From NCBI RefSeq assembly GCF_031877795.1, contig NC_133940.1, positions 8,557,985 through 8,621,984 on the forward strand: 64,000 bases of DNA, written 5' to 3'. The DNA comes from Strix aluco (Eukaryota; Chordata; Aves; Strigiformes; Strigidae). A program made the translations under genes and the position numbers. This document shows, piece by piece, positions 58,701 to 64,000 of this stretch (position 1 is the first letter of the stretch; each line of letters opens with the position of its first letter). The notes beneath the pieces are model-generated. The model was not told where the DNA came from. It saw only the letters and a program-made list of their open reading frames with translations, and did not search any database.

Positions 58701-61700
58701 ACAGTACCCACACAGGAAAAAGGTATGTTTCAAGTTGGTAGAAAGTTGCATCCCGTTTGTAACCGGATGTCATCTGTTTCCAGAGATGCATATTTCATTA
58801 GTTTCAGTAGTGTACTCTGTATATCTAGTGCTCCATTAACCTGATTCCGTCCAATTCCACAATCATAAGAACTATTCTGCAAAGTTGTTCAACTTTAAAT
58901 GTTACTGTAGTACAGAATGAGTTCATTGATTAACAAGCAAGTTTATTTTGCATGTCTCTGAATCAGATGTCACTTGGCATCATCAGACTTTTAAACAAAA
59001 GAATTCTTCTTTTAAATAACCTTCTTCACAAAAACCCCCAACTCCAGCAGCATCAAGTGGGAGATTTTAATGACCCATGTGTTCTCTCACAATTAGTGGG
59101 TTTGACAAGAAGTAAATTTTCATTTGGGGAATTTTTCCACCTGAATCTTCAAACAGACACTAATGGGCTTGGAACTACAGAGGAAAGCATTTTTAGGTCA
59201 GTGGTTTTTCAGCATTGGTAATAGACGCTTTACAGTCTTGATACATCAGCTCCAACAGTACAACTCTTGTATCCAAAGACAGGGTTTCAATAAAGTGCTA
59301 TCACTTATTAATAAATTAGTTGGAGTACAACCACTGATGTATGGAATTTTGAATATGCTTCACTGGATTGGAATAGCGGCCATGTCGGCATCCATCTGAT
59401 TAGTATGGACCTGTCACAACACAGAACCCTAATGTGACAAGGCTCATTAAGTGCTTTCGGTTAAAGAGAGTCCCTTTAGGAGAGGCTTTGTCTTCAAAGT
59501 TATTTCCAAATATCATTTTGATCCTTTGCAAATTATTTTTGCTCTCTGTATCTGATTTCTGCTTTGGGCTGGACACAGGAGATGGAGGTCTGAGACCCAC
59601 TGAATTTTCTCCTGACGTGGTTTGGCACACCTGCTTATCAAGTTCTGTTCATGCTTTTTTAAAAGCATATCAGTGTTGTTAACATCATTGTACTGTAATT
59701 GAGTTATGGCATGATTTCCTAGAGAGAAGGAAGCGGTGTAAGTGGTAACTTCAGAACATGACTGAAAAAGAGGATTTGCTAATGTTAGGTTCCTATATGT
59801 CTTATGAAAACAAATGGCTAGGTGATTGAAAACAAACCAGTGGTTTGAGAGAGAAGCCTCAGTGTGAGCACACGGTGCTGTTGAACAGTGTGTAATCCAG
59901 AACAGAGTCAGAAGAAGGAAGGCTCCGATTCATTTTGTGAGTCATGATATTGAGAATTTCCTTACTCAAGACTTTCAGTTGAAAGTTGGTATATCCTAGC
60001 TTGAGAAGTCTTGGAAAGATAATGTTTTTGCAATGTCTGACTTAAATCAATCTTCTTTTAAAAGAACATTGCTTAAAATGTAGATCTTTCTGGGTTTAAT
60101 ACAAGCACACCCATTGTGTGTTATTCAGCTCTTTACTTTCAACATGAATAAACATTTGCCCTTCATAAATCACAGATGACACTGAAGAGGAATTTCTGGA
60201 TCAGCTAGTTCATCCGCAGTCCCAGTTGCTGCGTTATCCCTCCTAGCTGTACGTGTCATCTTCTTTCTTTATTTAAAGTAGCTCTTGAGTCACTCATGCC
60301 AAGGTGTTCAGTATTCTTCAGTGGCACATAACAGAAACCAGTCCGCTACTTTCCTCAGATCTGAAATAGTGACTTGAGATTTCTCCATACGGCAGGAAAT
60401 TCTTCCTTATGAATCTGTAACTTTGCATTTTAGAACTCTGTAGAGATTTACTCCTTTAGTGGGAATGAACAAAATTTGTTTCATTTGTCCTGAAAATTAG
60501 TCTCTTACAACATTCTGTTTCATGGTAATGAGAGAAATGCTACTTCTTAAATTTTCCTTTAGGCTTCTAAATTTTTTCGTCTCCTAAATGTTTATCATTT
60601 GGTATCTGTGTTTGAGACCCTTGTCATACTGAACGCAAAGTTATTTTGACACATCAAGCAGTTGCCATATGTAATCCTATCATAAAATTTGATTGAAGAA
60701 GGACCTTTACCATCTGAATAGGTAGCAGCCCATGCAGTTTGCATTAATTTCTTCCTTTATGATTTTTAGAGCACTACAGATTAAGATATATCTTAAACAT
60801 TTTGAGTGTTTTCAAATTTCTAACTCTTTTTCCTAGAATGTGCCAAGTGACCTCTGCCTGTGAATAAAATACCTAGCAGTGCTCAGTGGAATAGCAGTTC
60901 TTTCATTTCAGATGTACAGGATTTACTTTCCAATATAAAAGAAAAGGGATTAAAGGGTTATTGTACATAGCTGATGGTAAACTCAAGGGGGGAAGTGGAG
61001 AAAAGTAACTTACTTGGGTAGAAAGTGAAAGAAACAATTTAAATATATGTTAAACTTATTGTACATGCAGTAGTTTTATCCAATTTATTGCATTTTAGAA
61101 CAGAAAATAAAACGCCTTAAATATCATCATCTTTTTTCTTTTTTTTTCCACCCCAAAAAAATGATTTCTTGTCCTGTAACGAGAGAAATAAAGCACATGT
61201 TGAAGACAGTTTGGGGTGGGTTAGAACAGAATACTATTAAAGCTCCTTAAAATGGATTGCTTCATGTCACCAGCTTCACATTAGCTAATGTTTCTATGTT
61301 TGTATTCTAGTGTACTTGCATAATGAATGTAAGGTTTGTCTCTGAGGAGTATTTATAAAGAAGTATGTAGGTGAAATGTGTTATTGCAATGGGAGCTACT
61401 GAAATTGCTGATTTTTTCTGAAAATAATCACTAAATAAGAAAAAAAATCTTACCTGAATCTTTTGGTTATTTCTTATGTCTGACTTTCTTCCTTTCTGCA
61501 CTGCTTAAAATAAAGTTTAAAGTAATTTTACCAATTTTTTATTTCAGTTTCCTGCAGCCTTTGAATTCAACGAGTTATTTTTGATCACCATTCTGGATCA
61601 CCTTTACAGTTGTCTCTTTGGGACTTTCTTATGCAACTGTGAAAAAGAGAGATTAAAAGAGGTAAATAGTGTAATACACATTCTTATTTTGTTGGTTTTA

Positions 61701-63222
61701 TATGAAAGTGCTTAGAATACAAAACCTAAGAACATCTGTGCTGTGTTTTTTGATACATTTGTCACATAGTCTTAAAAGACAACATGGACGTGAAATTTCA
61801 TGGTATGAGAAATATATACTGAATGTCCTGCTATTAAATGAGGTGGCACTTATCTTTCTTTGGTTATTACCTGTTCAGGGGCTTGAGGGTTTTAGAAAAT
61901 CCTCTTTCAGATATTTCTAGCCAACATACATGATTTTAAATAATCATTATAAAATTATATTAGCATTTCTTTTGCTATTTCCAAAGGAACTCCTATGGAT
62001 GACTTTGCAGGTCACTTCAGGACATAATTAGGTGAAATTTATGATTGAAGACTACAGAAATTTAAAATATCTAAATGAATGAAGTTAGGACTCAAAAAAA
62101 AAATCTGAAAGAAAAAATTTAAAAGTTTTTTAATATTCCAAGTACACTTTGCTTACTTTTGGCTTTGTTGGTTTTAATACTTCATATTTTTTAAAGGAAG
62201 TAACAATTCCTTGCCATATATAGCTTTGCTGTGTCCTTTGGGTTTGTTTCTACTGCTTCTATAGGGAAAATGTTGCATGTAAATACCACAAGATGGAGCT
62301 GAATAACGTGTTCTCAGCAAATGCAGGGTTTCCAGACAGCTTGCTTTCATAGTCAGATGCAATTCTCAGTAAAGAAATGCAATTTAAGACACAGCAGTAG
62401 TAGAAACACATGCTTTACAGCACTGAAGGAGTGTAAAATTGCAAGATGAATTTGATGTAAGTTCAGATTTCCAATCTTTGATCTAACCATGATTATGCTG
62501 GTTACATGTAGAATAATACAACTTTCAGAAGTACAGATAAAGATAAAATAGGCATTTTTAAAGCATAATATCAGTTGATAAAAGCAAATAATGTGAGTTG
62601 CAGGATTGAATAATTCTTTTTCACAGATGCTGTTTTGGATCTTCCAAACTACCTATTTCTTCACTGAGTTTCTTGTCAAAGCTAATTTAATTCTTTTTTT
62701 TTAGTTGGTCGGTATGTAACCATGTATTTAAGTAGCTGTAAACATTGCTGTAAATTACATGCAGTACAGCTTTCTTTTGCTCAACTAGGCCTTAGCGTCT
62801 CTGAAAATAATATGCCTGAATCTCCTTCCTCAGTTAGCCTTGGACCAGAATAAATGTTCAAATGTTTTGCTGAAGTTTTAAGGCTGTTTAATGATCAGCT
62901 ACTGGAAGTGTTCTCAGAGTGCTTAAAATTTTCTCGTAGATAAGGTAGATATCGCAGACAGAATTACTGATATGTAGGTATGAACCTTGTATTTTAAGGT
63001 TTTGCAATCCATATAATTTTTTTTTTTTTTTTTTTTTTCAATCAGGAGGTAAGCACAAAGACTATATCGCTGTGGTCCTATATAAACAGCCAGTTAGATG
63101 AGTTCACAAACCCTTTCTACGTAAACTATGAAAACCACGTCCTGTATCCTGTTGCCAGTCTGAACCATTTGGAACTATGGGTGAACTACTACGTCAGGTG
63201 GAACCCAAGGATGCGGCCTCAG
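37352..63222 (+). CDS. MTMR1: MTMR1 gene, myotubularin-related protein 1; coding exons 1-14, last exon beyond window
   Basis: MTMR1 is the closest paralogue of myotubularin and dephosphorylates PI(3)P and PI(3,5)P2 at position 3 (family knowledge). Joining 37352-37479, 40274-40379, 46742-46817, 47651-47745, 47962-48069, 48487-48588, 49301-49384, 50016-50165, 50914-51102, 51558-51743, 54847-55053, 56456-56548, 61548-61661 and 63046-63222 gives 1815 nt (605 residues) in one frame, every junction GT/AG. The human protein is about 665 residues, so roughly 60 C-terminal residues (coiled coil and tail) lie past 64000. Domains: Ala/Gly-rich N-terminus 1-80, PH-GRAM about 90-215, phosphatase about 220-600 with H431-CSDGWDR and nucleophile C432. 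It lies 3.4 kb downstream of the MTM1 stop in the same orientation, an old tandem duplicate. It is driven by its own CpG island. Candidate alternative exons in intron 2 are listed separately. Confidence 0.96.
37480..40273 (+). other. MTMR1: MTMR1 intron 1
   Basis: It begins inside the CpG island with poly-G runs, then a T12 run at 37897-37908, then becomes AT-rich. A 196-codon open frame (37914-38504) lacks an ATG start and shows no domain. I see no extra exon. Confidence 0.7.
40274..40379 (+). CDS. MTMR1: MTMR1 exon 2
   Basis: Acceptor TGTTTTTGTAG, donor GTAAGT. 106 nt, residues 44-78 after completing Ser43: [20 protein letters not shown] then [15 protein letters not shown]. Close to human. 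It ends in phase 0, so short alternative exons of 3n length can be inserted after it. Confidence 0.95.
43082..43105 (+). CDS. MTMR1: Candidate 24-nt alternative microexon in MTMR1 intron 2
   Basis: Acceptor TTTTAACTAACAG, donor GTAAGA. It is a multiple of three, open in the frame required by exon 2 (phase 0), and reads VYRRPVIR. Mammalian MTMR1 is known to carry small alternatively spliced exons between exons 2 and 3, with muscle-specific use. Whether this one is the orthologue is inference. UGU-rich sequence follows (43148-43190). Confidence 0.55.
45145..45180 (+). CDS. MTMR1: Weak candidate 36-nt alternative exon in MTMR1 intron 2
   Basis: Acceptor TTTGTGCCAG with a poor pyrimidine tract, donor GTATGT (good). 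It is in frame and open: [12 protein letters not shown]. It lies 133 bases upstream of the better 51-nt candidate. It could be chance. Confidence 0.25.
45314..45364 (+). CDS. MTMR1: Candidate 51-nt alternative exon in MTMR1 intron 2
   Basis: A long pyrimidine tract (about 45239-45302) leads to acceptor CATGCAATGCAG. The donor is CAG|GTGGCA (moderate). It is a multiple of three and in frame with exon 2, reading [17 protein letters not shown], an acidic, coding-like peptide. CTGCTGCC just upstream contains YGCY motifs of the type bound by MBNL proteins. A known class of muscle-regulated exons sits in this intron in mammals. Confidence 0.45.
46742..46817 (+). CDS. MTMR1: MTMR1 exon 3
   Basis: Acceptor TTTCTGCCAG, donor G|GTAAGC. 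76 nt, residues 79-103 plus one base: [20 protein letters not shown] then SIKVI. Essentially identical to human. Confidence 0.96.
47651..47745 (+). CDS. MTMR1: MTMR1 exon 4 (PH-GRAM domain)
   Basis: Acceptor TGTTTTCCAG, donor GTAAGA. 95 nt, residues 104-135: [31 protein letters not shown]. Same length and phase as MTM1 exon 4. Confidence 0.97.
47962..48069 (+). CDS. MTMR1: MTMR1 exon 5 (PH-GRAM domain)
   Basis: Acceptor GCAAATTTCAG, donor GTATGG. 108 nt in phase 0, residues 136-171: [36 protein letters not shown]. Confidence 0.97.
48487..48588 (+). CDS. MTMR1: MTMR1 exon 6 (end of PH-GRAM domain)
   Basis: Acceptor ATTTTTGACAG, donor GTAAGT. 102 nt in phase 0, residues 172-205: [34 protein letters not shown]. 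Confidence 0.96.
49301..49384 (+). CDS. MTMR1: MTMR1 exon 7
   Basis: Acceptor TTGTCTTTAG, donor GTAAGT. 84 nt in phase 0, residues 206-233: [28 protein letters not shown]. Confidence 0.97.
50016..50165 (+). CDS. MTMR1: MTMR1 exon 8 (start of phosphatase domain)
   Basis: Acceptor TTTCATACAG, donor GTAAGT. 150 nt in phase 0, residues 234-283: [50 protein letters not shown]. Confidence 0.97.
50914..51102 (+). CDS. MTMR1: MTMR1 exon 9 (phosphatase domain)
   Basis: Acceptor TTTTATTCCAG, donor GTAGGT. 189 nt in phase 0, residues 284-346. It contains [40 protein letters not shown] and [15 protein letters not shown]. The CSQPS here differs from human CSQPL, a small change in a conserved block. Confidence 0.97.
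51558..51743 (+). CDS. MTMR1: MTMR1 exon 10 (phosphatase domain)
   Basis: Acceptor TTGAATGACAG, donor GTAAAA (weaker than consensus). 186 nt in phase 0, residues 347-408: [40 protein letters not shown] and [15 protein letters not shown]. Confidence 0.96.
51744..54846 (+). other. MTMR1: MTMR1 intron 10
   Basis: About 3.1 kb of AT-rich sequence. It has a small duplication of CTAGATTTAAGSATAAT at 51831-51863. I identified no repeat family or extra exon. Several open frames of 60-80 codons look random. Confidence 0.7.
54847..55053 (+). CDS. MTMR1: MTMR1 exon 11 (catalytic loop)
   Basis: The acceptor is TATTTAAG, preceded by TTTATTTATTTTTG. The donor is GTAAGC. 207 nt in phase 0, residues 409-477: [42 protein letters not shown]5R is intact with nucleophile C432. 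Third positions are A/T-rich, unlike MTM1 exon 11. Confidence 0.97.
55761..56346 (-). mobile_element. Solo LTR of an avian endogenous retrovirus, in MTMR1 intron 11
   Basis: The element runs from TGTTGTGGTTTAACCCC (55761) to AAACCAGGACA (56346), so it has TG...CA ends and imperfect terminal inverted repeats. Internal marks include the GTTGAGATAAGAACAGTTTA block near the + strand left end, an ATA-rich simple repeat, and blocks I remember from a common neoavian LTR family. No gag, pol or env sequence adjoins it, so it is a solo LTR left by recombination. The flanks (CTCAT and CTTGT) are not an exact duplication, so the insertion is old. On its own strand the promoter TATA region looks eroded. 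The family name should be checked with a repeat library. Confidence 0.85.
56456..56548 (+). CDS. MTMR1: MTMR1 exon 12 (phosphatase domain)
   Basis: Acceptor TTGACTTTCAG, donor GTAAGA. 93 nt in phase 0, residues 478-508: [31 protein letters not shown]. The exon starts only about 110 bases after the end of the solo LTR. Confidence 0.97.
56549..61547 (+). other. MTMR1: MTMR1 intron 12, about 5 kb
   Basis: It holds poly-T (57309-57334) and an A9/G-rich patch at 57861-57888. The region 58930-59640 has coding-like fragments on the minus strand (see findings). I found no myotubularin exon between 56549 and 61547. Confidence 0.7.
61548..61661 (+). CDS. MTMR1: MTMR1 exon 13 (phosphatase domain)
   Basis: Acceptor TTTATTTCAG, donor GTAAAT. 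114 nt in phase 0, residues 509-546: [38 protein letters not shown]. Confidence 0.97.
61662..63045 (+). other. MTMR1: MTMR1 intron 13, nothing recognised apart from the T-run at its 3' end
   Basis: AT-rich sequence with no coding-like frame. It ends in the T22 tract described separately, followed by CAATCAG. Confidence 0.7.
63017..63038 (+). repeat. Poly-T run of 22 acting as polypyrimidine tract of the MTMR1 exon 14 acceptor
   Basis: T22 occupies 63017-63038, directly followed by CAATCAG and the exon at 63046. It is both a length-unstable homopolymer and the U2AF-binding tract for this acceptor. Confidence 0.85.
63046..63222 (+). CDS. MTMR1: MTMR1 exon 14 (end of phosphatase domain), last exon in window
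   Basis: Acceptor TTTTTCAATCAG, donor GTATGA. 177 nt in phase 0, residues 547-605: [58 protein letters not shown]. The matching MTM1 exon has the same length. Confidence 0.96.
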
Positions 63223-64000
63223 GTATGAGCTTTCACATGACTCTTATGTTTTAGTGAAGAGCACAGAGATTTAAAAAAACCTACTATTCTTCATAGTGTC
63301 AAACACAGCATTTAATTTTAAAAGTGCTCATCTCTTGCATGTACTTCAGGTGATAGGGAAAAAGGTGATTTTCTTGAAGAAGATGCGGAATGTGTTCAAA
63401 CTTGGTAAAGTGATGTTTTCATTAAGGTCACCAGTAGAATAGGGAGTTACAATATCACTTTATTGGGTTGTGAAAGGTAACAGATTAACAGTCTTTGTTG
63501 TCAGAAGATTACTTTTATTGCACTTCTATAATACTTTGTAACACTTTTTAATACTTTTATTGCCTTAACCTTCTTGTAGAGTTTAGTGTACCTTTGCTTT
63601 TAATCATGTTTTGCCCTTTACCGAAATGATATAAAATATAGCGGCAGTTTCTGAAAGAATTGGACTATGTACTGACTCATTTTGTAGCCTCTCTAAACTT
63701 AGCATCACATAGATGCTTGTTTTCAATTGACCTTTACAGTTTCAAGCTGGCATGCTAAAGATTAAACACTCCCTGTACATGCTCCTTGATTCATCCAGTA
63801 TTTGTTCTTATAAGTAATGTCTGCTATTCAGATAAATCTCTAAATCTCGTCAGACAAATACTCCATATGCTCTCATGCTTAGAAGTCTGAAGAAAGAACA
63901 TTCAGTTTGTGTCACAACTATAATATATCTGATGGTGCTACACCATCTCTTTATTAAGGTAACATTCCAAGGTACCCCCAAGCATATTATGATAAATTAC
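63223..64000 (+). other. MTMR1: MTMR1 intron 14, partial
   Basis: AT-rich intronic sequence to the window edge. The terminal coding exon, expected to begin with a Pro-rich coiled-coil segment, is not here. Confidence 0.8.

Noticed and set aside
63223..64000. Search for the terminal MTMR1 coding exon
   Set aside because: No acceptor followed by the expected C-terminal coiled-coil sequence was found, so the exon must lie downstream of the window.

Overview
The window is vertebrate nuclear DNA, almost certainly from a bird. It is AT-rich and intron-dominated. It carries decayed CR1-type LINE fragments and one solo LTR of a family I associate with Neoaves (inference from remembered repeat families, not a search). 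It holds two protein-coding genes in head-to-tail tandem on the + strand: MTM1 (myotubularin) and MTMR1 (myotubularin-related protein 1). No bacterial, phage, CRISPR or operon features are present. The real genes are chains of 73-207 bp exons. I rebuilt them by following myotubularin protein homology across GT/AG splice sites and checking phase at every junction.

Layout. Positions 1-3067 are 5' flank or intron 1 of MTM1, with no non-coding first exon recognised. Positions 3077-33968 carry all 14 coding exons of MTM1 and give a complete 603-residue protein. A 3' UTR with several AATAAA signals follows to about 35.56 kb. A short intergenic region (about 35.6-36.8 kb) contains an unexpected minus-strand open frame (36221-36565) with coding-like third-position GC, which I could not identify. 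A CpG island (about 36.84-37.76 kb) holds the MTMR1 promoter and first exon. MTMR1 coding exons 1-14 span 37352-63222 (605 residues). The last coding exon lies beyond the window.

The two genes are paralogues. Eleven successive exons (4-14 in both) have the same lengths and phases, except one three-base difference in exon 5. Both proteins keep the PH-GRAM domain and an intact CSDGWDR phosphatase loop, so both are predicted active PI(3)P / PI(3,5)P2 3-phosphatases of endosomal membranes.

The most interesting extras are in MTMR1 intron 2. There are two good candidate in-frame alternative exons (24 nt and 51 nt) and a weaker 36-nt one, matching the known behaviour of the mammalian gene, whose intron 2 carries small alternative exons. 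Other items are the unidentified minus-strand open frame between the genes, a solo LTR in MTMR1 intron 11, a T22 run next to the exon 14 acceptor, and G-runs just downstream of MTM1 exon 7. I saw no convincing sign of a wholly new biological system.
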